Source: GCA-2746795 sp964643965 (GTDB taxonomy: Bacteria; Chloroflexota; Anaerolineae; Promineifilales; Promineifilaceae). From it: DNA of 33,642 nt. Position numbers and translations under genes: made by a program. The notes under the pieces were generated by a model that made no database searches, was not told the DNA's origin, and saw only the letters and a program-made list of their open reading frames with translations. This document shows positions 16,427 through 24,287 of the stretch, one piece after another. The stretch's first letter is position 1. The number at the start of each line of letters is the position of its first letter. The stretch is taken from contig CAZXVH010000050.1 of assembly GCA_964643965.1 (NCBI GenBank), positions 1 to 33,642 on the forward strand, in the 5' to 3' direction.

Positions 16427-16867
16427 TCAGTTCGACTTAACAACCAATGTACCAAGCATCCCCGCATCCTTGTGTCCAGCCACCGTGCAGAAAAATTCAT
16501 ACTCACCTGGCGCAGAGGGCGTAAACTCAACAGTCCGGCTCTCACCTATCGGTGCGGCCACATGAATTTCCGGTTCCATTTCCATCTCGCTCATATCGTG
16601 TTCCATTCCCTCACCTGCTTCCTCGGCCACTGCTTCTCCGACATGCGGCATCTCCATAATACTAAAATCATGTTCTAATGCCCCTTCATTGTGCAGCGTC
16701 AGCACGACTGGCTGACCGGCAATTACTTCCAAACGGTTTGAATCATACGCAATATCCGTAGCGGTTAAGGACAGTTGCGCTTTAGGGATGGGGGTAGGTT
16801 CTGCGGCGCCACAAGCAGCCAGTGCTGCGACCAGTACAATCAACAAAACAAAAGCTAATCTCTTCAT
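16427..16867 (-). CDS. Cupredoxin-like copper-binding lipoprotein
   Basis: 146 aa from the ATG at 16867, with AAGGAG 10 bases upstream. A signal peptide ends in lipobox LAAC. The single cupredoxin domain has type-1 copper ligands: His in ALEHDFSI, Cys in EFFCTVAGH, His in the same motif, and Met in KDAGMLG. A Met/His/Glu-rich insertion between the first His and the Cys (EEAGEGMEHDMSEMEMEPEI) is an unusual extra potential metal site. It should be anchored on the outer face of the membrane and carry electrons or chaperone copper. It is transcribed divergently from the rhodanese lipoprotein across a region with three dyad operators. Confidence 0.9.
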   Translation of the reverse strand: MKRLAFVLLIVLVAALAACGAAEPTPIPKAQLSLTATDIAYDSNRLEVIAGQPVVLTLHNEGALEHDFSIMEMPHVGEAVAEEAGEGMEHDMSEMEMEPEIHVAAPIGESRTVEFTPSAPGEYEFFCTVAGHKDAGMLGTLVVKSN

Positions 16868-16951
16868 CGTTTCCAATCTCCTTAAAATGGGTAAGTTTCT
16901 GCTCGGTAGGCTAACTATTTATTCTAAATCGGATTGGCGCATAAAACGCTC

Positions 16952-17051
16952 CGCCATTTGGCGCATCACTCATAGGCCAAATGGCCTACGATACTACCTA
17001 AGCCAAGCCATTAGCCTCAAGCAGATGCGGTGATATAGGCCAAACGGCTTA
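16952..17051. promoter_or_regulatory. Three island dyad operators in a divergent promoter
   Basis: CGCCATTTGGCG at 16952-16963, TAGGCCAAATGGCCTA at 16973-16988 and TAGGCCAAACGGCTTA at 17036-17051 lie between the divergent cupredoxin and rhodanese genes. The second is the longest dyad in the window: TAGGCCA-AA-TGGCCTA, 7-bp arms around a 2-base centre. Spacing between the first two centres is about two helical turns, which suggests cooperative binding. Confidence 0.65.
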
Positions 17052-17158
17052 CCCCAAACAAGACAAACAGCGCTTTCCCCAAACAAAAGACAATCATATA
17101 AACAAGTATGGTGCAGGAAATGCATCGTACCTTTAATTCCACCAAGGAGAAAGATTAA

Positions 17159-17671
17159 ATGACTCGTTACAAAATCATGCTCATAACGGCCGTTGCCTTG
17201 CTAACCCTCATCATCACAGCTTGCGGCGCCCAAACACCTTCAGCAGATACTATTACAAGCATACCAATCCCCGAAACGCAAAGCGCTATCCCAAAGGCCA
17301 TACCACCAAAACCATCACAAATAGCCGAACTCAGCTTTCCCAAAAATTCAGACGGATATTCAGATATCAGCGTCATACAATTGGATGAGATATTAAAGTA
17401 TAAAAACTTCACACTAATCAATACCCATGTACCCTATGCTGGCGACATTCCACAGACAGATCTTTCTATTCCTTTCGACCAACTGGACACATATGCTGAT
17501 CAACTGACTGCCGACAAAAATGCGCCTCTAGCTGTTTACTGCCGCAGCGGCAGTATGAGCACACAAGCCGCCCAAACCTTAGTCGCAATGGGCTATACAA
17601 ATGTCTGGGAAATCGATGGTGGGATGAATGCTTGGCAAAACGCCGGGTATGAACTTGTCATGAACCAGTAG
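17159..17671 (+). CDS. Rhodanese-domain lipoprotein
   Basis: 170 aa. Signal peptide with lipobox ITAC (Cys at about 22), Ser/Pro/Thr linker to about 60, then one rhodanese domain (FTLINTHVPYAGDIPQ to VWEIDGGMNAWQNAGY). The active-site loop VYCRSGSMS contains the sulfur-carrying Cys. AAGGAG lies 8 bases before the ATG. It is a paralogue of the protein at 29465-29923, with the same INxHxPYxGxI, CRSGSMS-QAAQTLV and DGGM-AW phrases. As an outer-face lipoprotein it may transfer sulfur or handle thiols or metals outside the membrane. Three operator dyads precede it. Confidence 0.9.
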   Translation: MTRYKIMLITAVALLTLIITACGAQTPSADTITSIPIPETQSAIPKAIPPKPSQIAELSFPKNSDGYSDISVIQLDEILKYKNFTLINTHVPYAGDIPQTDLSIPFDQLDTYADQLTADKNAPLAVYCRSGSMSTQAAQTLVAMGYTNVWEIDGGMNAWQNAGYELVMNQ

Positions 17672-17824
17672 CCTTACGCATGACTGGATTAGGGAGCATC
17701 ATTTCTGACCACCATTTCATTCATAATCAACAGGATTTAAACAATAACCACGTATCAAAAAATAAAAACGTTTACCCAGAAAAGGCAACTTGAACCCTAT
17801 TGGTATCTAATAACCCTCATCCTG

Positions 17825-18946
17825 ATGATTGCCAGTATTGTCTTTCTTTATCATTTGGCAACAGGGCGAACGCCAAACCGAGTCGCTATTACGTTGGGCG
17901 GGTTTGCCATATATTGGTATGGCATAAGCATCATTACTGGCATTGCCTTAGGGGCTTATGTCGTATCAAGATTGGCAAACGCACGCGGCGTAACTATATT
18001 TGACCTAGAAGTACCTGAATCCAGTCAACAAGCCTCGTTAAACATCCTCAAATTACCAAAGAAAATAACCAAATCTTTTACCAAGCAAAAAATCACTACT
18101 ATGGGTCAATTCCTCCTTCAATGGGGCTATAATCCCAAAAATCTTGGTCTAAAAAAAGAAGACATCAACACAACACAAAAACGCCTGTTAAACATTCAAA
18201 GCATCAAAGAATCATGGGTTATAGACGCCCCCTGGCGTATATGGAATCCAGAACATGTGTGGAATGGTTTAATATGGATCTTACTATTTGGTGCCATTGG
18301 CGCTCGTCTTTATCACGTTTTGACTCCTTCACCAAGCATGGCTGCCTACGGCATCGAATCTGCATCAGATTACTTTCGCAACCCCGCTCAGCTCATCAAT
18401 GTTCGTAACGGCGGGTTAGGTATCTATGGGGGTCTGCTCGGCGGTTTCCTGGGGTTATTTATCTATGCAAAACGCGCACACGTTCCTATGCTTGCTTGGG
18501 CAGATATCGCCGTCGTTGGTCTGGCGTTAGGGCAAGTATTTGGCCGTTGGGGCAACTTCTTTAATCAGGAACTTTATGGCCTGCCCTCTAATCTACCCTG
18601 GGCCATTACCATTGATCCTCGTTACCGATTGGCCGCTTACAGCGAGTTTAGCCGCTTTCATCCAGCCTTCCTTTATGAATCTCTATGGAGCTTACTGACC
18701 TTTATTGTGCTTTATTGGCTTGTGACGCGATATGCTGACAAACTGCTAACCGGGGAAGCAATGGCTCTTTATCTTATTTTCTATGCGCTTGGGCGCACAC
18801 TATTAGAGTTTGTACGACTGGATAGTCGCATGGTCAATTTGGGGTTCGTCCAACTTAATATTGCAATTGCTACATTTGTCTCTTTAATAACCGCAGTCTG
18901 TATGGTAGCTTGGATCATCTTCCGCCGCTGGCAAAATCAAACGTAA
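17825..18946 (+). CDS. lgt: Prolipoprotein diacylglyceryl transferase with a large insertion
   Basis: 373 aa. Lgt attaches diacylglycerol to the lipobox Cys of prolipoproteins. The catalytic-region signature GRWGNFFNQELYG is at about 240-252 (Arg241, Asn244, Glu249), and GGLGIYGGLLGG lies near 196-207. The N-terminus has the Lgt-like GGFAIYWYGISIITG. Between the first helices and the core is an insertion of about 90 residues (about 54-142), rich in Lys, Gln and Asn, that standard Lgt proteins of 260-300 aa lack. The ATG at 17825 was chosen. The frame is open upstream for about 26 codons (reading YWYLITLIL just before it) without another ATG, so a non-ATG upstream start is possible. An Lgt beside so many lipoprotein genes may be a dedicated second copy. 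Confidence 0.9.
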   Translation: MIASIVFLYHLATGRTPNRVAITLGGFAIYWYGISIITGIALGAYVVSRLANARGVTIFDLEVPESSQQASLNILKLPKKITKSFTKQKITTMGQFLLQWGYNPKNLGLKKEDINTTQKRLLNIQSIKESWVIDAPWRIWNPEHVWNGLIWILLFGAIGARLYHVLTPSPSMAAYGIESASDYFRNPAQLINVRNGGLGIYGGLLGGFLGLFIYAKRAHVPMLAWADIAVVGLALGQVFGRWGNFFNQELYGLPSNLPWAITIDPRYRLAAYSEFSRFHPAFLYESLWSLLTFIVLYWLVTRYADKLLTGEAMALYLIFYALGRTLLEFVRLDSRMVNLGFVQLNIAIATFVSLITAVCMVAWIIFRRWQNQT

Positions 18947-19053
18947 TTCCCCAACACGCCGAATGGAAGGAAAGGAATGGATGGAGATGGAGCAGAAGAG
19001 AAACTTAATCCAAAGGGCTACAGCTTAAATACACATTGTTGAACCACAACCCT

Positions 19054-19689
19054 TTATTTGCTCGGCTGAATTGCTGTAACAAACTTAAAAACATCCCCAA
19101 TACCAACATTTTCGATCATTTCGATTTCAAGCGTGCTGGCTGATAAATTATCTATAGTGCGCCGATTAATATTCGCACCCATCATACGTACAATAATTGG
19201 GTTTGTTATATCCATAAATTTACCGAGCAGGTGCTTATCAGAGCGCATATGCTCAAGCAAAAGCAATCGCCCTCCAGGCTTCAATACTCTTGCCACTTCC
19301 TGAAACCCTAAAATGGGATTGGGTACAGAACAAAACACAAATGTAGCCACAACCTCGTCAAATGTATTGTCTGCAAACTCTAAATTTTGGACATCACCTA
19401 ATCGCAAATCAACATCCAGATTAAGTTCATCAGCACGGCGTGCCGCCCTTTGTAGCATTCCTGGAGTAAGATCAATCCCGGTGACAGTCACGGCAGTTGG
19501 ATAGTAAGGAAGGTTCTTCCCTGTACCAACACCAACTTCCAAAATCTTTGGGCCGCTTACAGTAGACCAAAGTCGAGTTCGCCATTCCGCATAGCTTCGC
19601 TCAGCAAAAATTTCTATTGCATCGTACAAAGGTGCAATTCGCTGATAACGGGTTCGTGTTTGATTTGTTGTTTTTGGATCTAATTTCAT
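19054..19689 (-). CDS. Class I SAM-dependent methyltransferase
   Basis: 211 aa from the ATG at 19689 (MKLDPKTTNQTRTRYQRIAP). The frame extends upstream to a TTG at 19743, but that start would add a poorly conserved leader. Motif I is ILEVGVGTGKNLPYY, followed by the acidic residue after strand 2 in VTGIDLTPGML, the GDVQNLEFADNTFDEVVATF region and VLKPGGRLLLLEHM. This is the UbiE/phospholipid-methylase-like Methyltransf_11 type. The substrate cannot be told. Dyad operators at 19761-19776 and 19811-19849 lie just upstream, placing it in the island regulon. Alternatives: quinone or lipid methylation, or metalloid methylation. Confidence 0.88.
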   Translation of the reverse strand: MKLDPKTTNQTRTRYQRIAPLYDAIEIFAERSYAEWRTRLWSTVSGPKILEVGVGTGKNLPYYPTAVTVTGIDLTPGMLQRAARRADELNLDVDLRLGDVQNLEFADNTFDEVVATFVFCSVPNPILGFQEVARVLKPGGRLLLLEHMRSDKHLLGKFMDITNPIIVRMMGANINRRTIDNLSASTLEIEMIENVGIGDVFKFVTAIQPSK

Positions 19690-19760
19690 ATATGCATTCT
19701 CACAAGCAAGAATAAGGTGAAACAAAATTGTTTTCAAGCGCAATAATACTTGTATATAGA

Positions 19761-19849
19761 TAGGTCAATTGGCCTGTTATTGAGATACCGAACTCGGGGT
19801 TAAATCGGAACACGCCGAATGGCTCACTCTTGTACACGACATTCGGCTC
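19761..19849. promoter_or_regulatory. Island dyad operators upstream of the methyltransferase gene
   Basis: TAGGTCAATTGGCCTG at 19761-19776 is a GTCA-AT-TGGC dyad. GCCGAATGGC at 19814-19823 and CATTCGGC at 19840-19847 form a further, inverted pair. All are within 165 bases upstream of the methyltransferase start on the minus strand. Confidence 0.5.
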
Positions 19850-19920
19850 TTATATCACATTAGCAAACCGAGTAAGCTTCATTCAAACAGGAATTCTTCA
19901 CCTGTTCCTCCTCTTCTTTT

Positions 19921-19959
19921 GCCAGGAATAAGTTGCTTGATAGACAGCTTATTTCTGGC
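19921..19959. terminator. Hairpin at the end of the two-TM protein gene
   Basis: GCCAGGAATAAG at 19921-19932 and CTTATTTCTGGC at 19948-19959 pair over 12 positions with one wobble. It overlaps the last codons of the minus-strand gene. A T-rich tail (ATATTTTTATC) follows only on the plus strand, so its terminator role for the minus-strand gene is uncertain. Confidence 0.45.
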
Positions 19960-20335
19960 ATATTTTTATCTCCGGCTCTTCCATCTTGCTTTCAACAAAA
20001 CCACAATTACGTAATGGCCCCAGTTCACCATTTGCACGGGTTCTGTTTTGTAACCATACATCTAATTCTTGTTCCCAACTGAATACATCATTGTGTGGCA
20101 GAGTTCGCCATAAGAGCATTGCCGGTAAGGCAAAAATAATTACCCCATGAATACCATGTGCAATCAGCCACGAAACACCACGGGTGATGGTAACGGCCGT
20201 TACCGGCATCACCACACCAGCCTTAGCCATCTCAGCACTGGTTATAATGTTCTCCACAATGCACCAGAGATAACTAAGCGCCAGAATCACAAAGAGAATG
20301 GTTCCCCATCGGTATAAATGCTCTGTTTTTCTCAT
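19949..20335 (-). CDS. Hypothetical membrane protein with two TM helices
   Basis: 128 aa from the ATG at 20335, with GAGGGG 8 bases upstream; the frame continues upstream but without such a site. TM helices are at about 12-33 (WGTILFVILALSYLWCIVEN) and 60-82 (SWLIAHGIHGVIIFALPAML). The C-terminal soluble tail contains a single Cys pair region (LRNCGFVESKMEEPEIKICQ). I do not recognise the family. A dyad operator at 20428-20443 lies about 95 bases upstream, so it probably has its own island promoter. Confidence 0.7.
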   Translation of the reverse strand: MRKTEHLYRWGTILFVILALSYLWCIVENIITSAEMAKAGVVMPVTAVTITRGVSWLIAHGIHGVIIFALPAMLLWRTLPHNDVFSWEQELDVWLQNRTRANGELGPLRNCGFVESKMEEPEIKICQK

Positions 20336-20427
20336 GGCATAATCCCCTCTCCGTTCAGGTAACTTTTGTACTTTCAGTGTAGGTGAGTAAACGGCCGTTT
20401 CCAAGCGCAAAGTTGCTTATTCATCTA

Positions 20428-20443
20428 TAGGTCAATTGGCGTG
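20428..20443. promoter_or_regulatory. Island dyad operator at the 3' end of the YHS-ATPase gene
   Basis: TAGGTCAATTGGCGTG at 20428-20443 has the GTCA-AT-TGGC core. It overlaps the last codons of the YHS-ATPase gene and lies upstream of the two-TM protein gene, the likelier target. Confidence 0.5.
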
Positions 20444-21268
20444 TACCGGCAAAAACTGTGCTGGCGAGGCCATAAACTCATCCCGACAGCCGTTGGCACA
20501 AAAATAAATCGTTTGTCCTTGCCACGCGGTGTGTGCAGGCGCACTATCTCTGTCCACCGACATGCCACAAACAGGGTCAATCGCCATTTCCACCACATTC
20601 TTAAACGTGCCATCTTCCAGCCACAAAATACGGTCGGCAATATCTTTAATGCGCTGGTCGTGGCTGACAATGATGACACTGCGCTGTTCTTCTTTGGCAA
20701 TGCGGCGCAACAGGCGCATCGTTTCATGACCGTGATGGCTGTCGAGATTGGCCGTCGGTTCATCGGCTAAAATGATGTCTGGTTTGTTGACGAGGGCGCG
20801 GGCAATGGCGACTCGTTGCTTTTCACCACCAGACAGTTTTTCCGGCAAAAAGTTTAGGCGATGGCCTAATCCCAACTGCTCCAGCAATTCTTGGGCACGC
20901 TGCCGCGATTCTTTGCGTGACAGACCATTCAACTGCCCCACCAGAGCCACATTATCCAAACAAGAAAGGGCAGACAGCAGATTGAAATCCTGGAAAATGA
21001 AACCAATGTGGCGCAGGCGCACGTCGGGCAATCGACTTTCATCTAGTTGGGTCAGGTCATCGCTGCCAATTTGAATACGACCGCTACTCGGCTGCAACAA
21101 TCCCCCCAACATCGACAACAACGTCGTCTTGCCGCTGCCGGATGGCCCCATTATTAGCACCACCTCACCTGGCATCATCGTCAACGACACATCATGAACA
21201 GCAATCACTTCTGTTGACCCGCTGCCAAAACGGCGCGTCACATTTTCTACTTGCATAATCGGTTCCAT
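20432..21268 (-). CDS. ABC transporter ATP-binding protein fused to a C-terminal YHS domain
   Basis: 278 aa. Residues 1-225 are a LolD/MacB-like ATPase: Walker A GPSGSGKTT at 41-49, signature LSGGEKQR at about 145-152, Walker B IILADEP with Glu170, H-loop His203. Residues 229-275 are a YHS domain with IDPVCGMSVDRDSAPAHTAW, then IYFCANGCRDEFMASPAQFL. Cys234, Cys257 and Cys261 are candidate metal ligands. YHS domains occur in copper and other heavy-metal proteins, usually alone or on P-type ATPases. A YHS tail on an ABC ATPase suggests metal-gated or metal-delivering efflux (inference). AGGG lies upstream of the ATG, and the stop of the adjacent truncated permease gene is 3 bases away, so the two were one operon. 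Confidence 0.88.
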   Translation of the reverse strand: MEPIMQVENVTRRFGSGSTEVIAVHDVSLTMMPGEVVLIMGPSGSGKTTLLSMLGGLLQPSSGRIQIGSDDLTQLDESRLPDVRLRHIGFIFQDFNLLSALSCLDNVALVGQLNGLSRKESRQRAQELLEQLGLGHRLNFLPEKLSGGEKQRVAIARALVNKPDIILADEPTANLDSHHGHETMRLLRRIAKEEQRSVIIVSHDQRIKDIADRILWLEDGTFKNVVEMAIDPVCGMSVDRDSAPAHTAWQGQTIYFCANGCRDEFMASPAQFLPVHAN

Positions 21269-21271
21269 GTT

Positions 21272-22063
21272 TTACCCTCTAAAAACCTGCGCCGGGTCAA
21301 GCCCGGCTAACTGCCAGGCCGGAATCAGGGCAGAAACAATGCCAATGATTAATGAGGCTGCCAATACGCGGGCAACACCCGTTTGGGTAAGCGCCAAACC
21401 CATGCCAGGGACGATGAGCGGCACAAACTGACCTAATAACCAGACCAACGCAATGGCCGCTACAAATCCCAAAAGAAGGCTCAAGGCAGCTTGAACGGCG
21501 ACGACGGTGTACAAATGGCGATTCTTCGCGCCGACAGCCTTCAGCACGCCATACTCCTGTCGTTTCCGCAGCGTACTCGTGTAGAGGGTCAACGCTGTCA
21601 CGGCCAGCCCAATGAGAAAGCCAGACAGGTTCATGATGTTGAGAATCTCCACGCTCATGTCTTTGATGATTTGCCGTTCTTCGTGAGAAAACTCAGCAGT
21701 GGATAAGGCAAGAACTTGATCGTTACGGCCGTTAATCTCCGCCGCCACCTTTGCCACATTCTTATCATCGGCTACATCAAGCAAAGCATAACTAAGCACT
21801 TCGCCACCGCGCAATTTTTGAAAATCCTGAATGTGTATAAAACTGATGCTGTTGACAATGTTGGTGAGGCCGCGCGTGAAGCCAACAATGGTAAATGTTT
21901 GCCCCATAATTTCGACTTCATCACCCAAGTCTAGCTTTTGACTGCGGGCAATGGCTTCATCAATAATCACTTCACCACTGGCGACAACGGCCGTTCCCGC
22001 CACAATTTCCATCGGCCCACCCAACGGCTCATCAGGATCGTAGCCAATGATATAGGAAAGCAC
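21272..22063 (-). pseudogene. FtsX/MacB-type permease lacking its N-terminal part
   Basis: 263 aa from a GTG at 22063 (reads LSYIIGYDPDEPLGGP). The extracytoplasmic domain and the three C-terminal TM helices of the FtsX core are intact (IMNLSGFLIGLAVTALTLYT, then AALSLLLGFVAAIALVWLLG and LAASLIIGIVSALIPAWQLA). The first TM helix and roughly 100 N-terminal residues expected of this family are absent. In-frame reading upstream gives TSGRTDEADV and then a TGA. At that point the sequence is instead the C39-like peptidase remnant in another frame. This marks a deletion or recombination junction near 22080-22090. The following ATPase gene is intact, so the transporter as a whole is probably non-functional or uses another permease. 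Confidence 0.75.
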
Positions 22064-22779
22064 ATCGGCCTCATCCGTCCTTCCCGAGGTAGTTCATACC
22101 CTTTTTCGATAACAACAGGAAACCCAGCAGCTATCAACTGTTTGAGTAATTCGATATCGCCGCCGCTGCCAAAGAAGGCTCGCATATCTGTTTGTTCGTT
22201 GACGTAATCGACCATTTGCCAGGGGCTAACATTACGGTCTTCCCGATTAGGTTTTAGAAAGGCTGCCGCCTCGGTTTGGGTGGTAGCATCCCCATAAAAG
22301 TTGAGGTTGATGGTCAAGTTAGCTGGGCCGCAGTTGCTAAATCCTTGCGCTATGATGTCCACCCCTTCAATACGGGCTTGGCTGGGCAGAGGCACAGGTG
22401 TTGGTGTGTTGGTGGGAACAGGTGTTTCAGTTGGCGTGTTTGTCGGTATGATCGTTTCATCAACCTCTGGTTTTTCGGGGGGAGAAGCAGAAACGGCCGT
22501 TTCCGTCGGTTTTGTGGTAGGGGTAGCCACAACAGGAATCTCGACTCGTGCTTGGGCCACCGCATTGGCCGGAATTGGTAGAGCCGTAGGCATAGGCGTC
22601 GTGCCAATATCGAGCAAGGCGCCACCAAGAGGCACCTTGGCAATACGCACACGCATTTCACCAGGCAACGCCTGCACAACCGGCGGCAAGATTATTAAGC
22701 CCAGCATCATCATCAATTGTGATAACGCAATAAACAGGATGAGATATTTCCAGCGTTTCTTCATAAAATTTCCTTTCAA
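21967..22779 (-). pseudogene. C39-peptidase-like secreted protein, C-terminally truncated
   Basis: 270 codons. A signal anchor (about 10-35) and a Pro/Thr linker lead to a C39-like domain with the catalytic-Cys motif FSNCGPANLTINLNFYG. It continues AAAFLKPNREDRNVSPWQMV and VVIEKGYELPREG. The catalytic His/Asp half that should follow is missing. After about 22085 the frame runs as non-homologous tail through the permease sequence of another frame. It sits 9 bases after a second C39-like gene, suggesting tandem duplicates damaged by deletion. The linker carries a TETAVS peptide encoded by an ACGGCCGT word. Confidence 0.75.
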
Positions 22780-22788
22780 GGGACGGCT

Positions 22789-23307
22789 CTACTTATTGAG
22801 ACGGGTCAAAGCATCAACAGCGGGTTGAAAGCGAGGGTTAAAATTAGCTGCATTTTGGAAGCTGTCACGGGCAGCAGCCGTATCAGCCTGGTTCAAGTAG
22901 AGGCCAAAGTAGCTCAATACCATAGCGGTGGTGGCTGGCCCGCAGTTGTTCCAGGTTTGGAAGATGTGCTGAAAACCTTCCAGTCGCACCGCATCTGGAA
23001 TTGGCTGCGGTGTGGTTGTCGGGGGAACGGCCGTTGGTAAACCATTCGTTGGCGTGACCACAAGTTCAGATGACCGCTTGCTTCCAACAGGGATTGAGGT
23101 GGGTGTCGGTGGTGCGGAAACGGCCGTTTCTGTGCCAATATTGCCACGATTCGTTACCACAGTTTCCACAGATATATCTTTTGCTTTAGCCCGCTGGCAT
23201 CCAGACAGAAGAAGGGCTAATACAAGGCTCACTCCAAAAAACAAAACAAGAGGTTTACCCCGAAAGAACTTTCTTTCTTTAAGGGACACGATAGCGGGTG
23301 AAAACAT
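22789..23307 (-). pseudogene. C39-peptidase-like lipoprotein with a large internal deletion
   Basis: 172 codons, lipobox LLSGC (Cys about 37), Pro/Thr linker, then the start of a C39-like domain (WNNCGPATTAMVLSYFGLYL, NQADTA). This joins directly, in frame, to AARDSFQNAANFNPRFQPAVDALTRL, which looks like the last TPR-type helix pair of long C39-TPR proteins. The catalytic His half and the middle TPRs are missing. The frame is intact, so a short product could be made, but peptidase activity is very unlikely. It may equally be an assembly collapse over tandem paralogues. Confidence 0.7.
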
Positions 23308-23365
23308 GACTTCATTTTACGTGGGTTGGGATGAGATAGTTATAGGCAGTTTACGCAAAAACAAA

Positions 23366-23401
23366 CACGCCATATAGCCTATGCTTCTATACGGCATTTT
23401 G
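23366..23401. promoter_or_regulatory. Variant dyad operators upstream of the Cys-rich protein gene
   Basis: ACACGCCATATAGCCTAT at 23366-23382 and ATACGGCATTTTGCG at 23390-23404 are relaxed versions of the island dyad. They lie 65-100 bases before the ATG of the Cys-rich small protein, and on the other strand upstream of the C39-like gene. Confidence 0.4.
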
Positions 23402-23465
23402 CGCTCGTAAGCGCCCCTAATTATCTGTTACATTAGAGGAGAATGAAATTCAAGGATTATTCTCT

Positions 23466-23807
23466 ATGACACAATTACTTACAATAAACAGGACAGGCAG
23501 TGAAACCATCCAATGGTTGACAGCAGCTCTCATGCAAGCAGGGCTTCAAGTATCACAATCCTTTGATCTGAGATCCGTGCGTGATGCTTTTGCATCATGC
23601 ACATGCGAGCATCAAGCTGACACCTGTGATTGTGACATGGCGATATTGCTCGTCTATGGGCCAGCAGAAAAACCCGCGACGATCATGGCGCATAGTCGCA
23701 ATGGGCGCACCTGGTTGTCATTAGTAGATACATATGGACAACGCGCACCCGCTGCGCTAGAAAAAATGATTGTGCAAACGGTCTCGGCGGAAAACATTCA
23801 AAAATAA
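23466..23807 (+). CDS. Cys-rich small protein of unknown function
   Basis: 113 aa, apparently cytoplasmic. No family recognised. A compact alpha/beta start (WLTAALMQAGLQVSQSFDLR) is followed by CTC at about 41-43, a spacer with His and Asp (EHQADT), then CDCD at about 50-53, and a beta strand AILLVYG. Six-residue-spaced CTC/CDC pairs with a His resemble a metal-binding hinge, as expected for a metal sensor or chaperone. Weak AAGGAT precedes the ATG. It has its own short promoter region with relaxed dyads, and a strong terminator follows its stop. Confidence 0.7.
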   Translation: MTQLLTINRTGSETIQWLTAALMQAGLQVSQSFDLRSVRDAFASCTCEHQADTCDCDMAILLVYGPAEKPATIMAHSRNGRTWLSLVDTYGQRAPAALEKMIVQTVSAENIQK

Positions 23808-23846
23808 GGGTTGTGAATTTTCTAAACCTCAAAATTCACAACCCTT
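23806..23846. terminator. Bidirectional terminator, perfect 16-bp stem
   Basis: AAGGGTTGTGAATTTT at 23806-23821 and AAAATTCACAACCCTT at 23831-23846 are exact reverse complements with a 9-base loop. On the minus strand it is followed by TTATTTTTGAATG, so it should stop the DUF1573 operon efficiently. It also lies at the stop of the plus-strand Cys-rich gene. Confidence 0.85.
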
Positions 23847-23882
23847 CTAAGAATTTCAGAACTATCTGTTTTCGCGGTTTCT

Positions 23883-24287
23883 CTAGGTTGGCGGAAGTAT
23901 TACGATTGCAGAAAGCTCAATAGACGCCTCTTGCTGCTCTGGATCGTTTGAAACGATAAATACCTGACGAATTAGTGATCCTGTTAATTCAGCCCCATGC
24001 GCCCCTGAATCGAATTCGATATGCAACGTAGTGCTATCCCCTGGGGAAATTGTCATTGAATCTAAAGATGCTTGGGTACACCCACAAGATGTTGACACAC
24101 TTTCAACAATCAGATCGGCAGATCCAACATTTTTAACCATAACATCTCGGGTAACAATGTCCCCATTCACGACTTCGCCTAAATCAAGTGTATTTGTCTC
24201 AACTTCAATTTGGGGATCACTGCCAGTACATGCCACTAGACCGACACCCACTATTATTAACCCTATCAAAAACAATGTTTTTCTCAC
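23883..24287 (-). CDS. DUF1573 lipoprotein
   Basis: 134 aa from a GTG at 24287, which overlaps the stop of the upstream gene (GTGA) and has GGAGG 13 bases upstream; the frame continues further upstream inside that gene. Signal peptide with lipobox VAC. The DUF1573 (ASH-like beta-sandwich) domain has LGEVVNGDIVTRDVMVKNVG, then STSCGCTQASLD and FDSGAHGAELTG. The CGC motif is typical of the family and may bind metal or a thiol partner. It is the last gene of a minus-strand operon that contains a second DUF1573 gene at 25739-26296. Confidence 0.9.
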   Translation of the reverse strand: MRKTLFLIGLIIVGVGLVACTGSDPQIEVETNTLDLGEVVNGDIVTRDVMVKNVGSADLIVESVSTSCGCTQASLDSMTISPGDSTTLHIEFDSGAHGAELTGSLIRQVFIVSNDPEQQEASIELSAIVILPPT

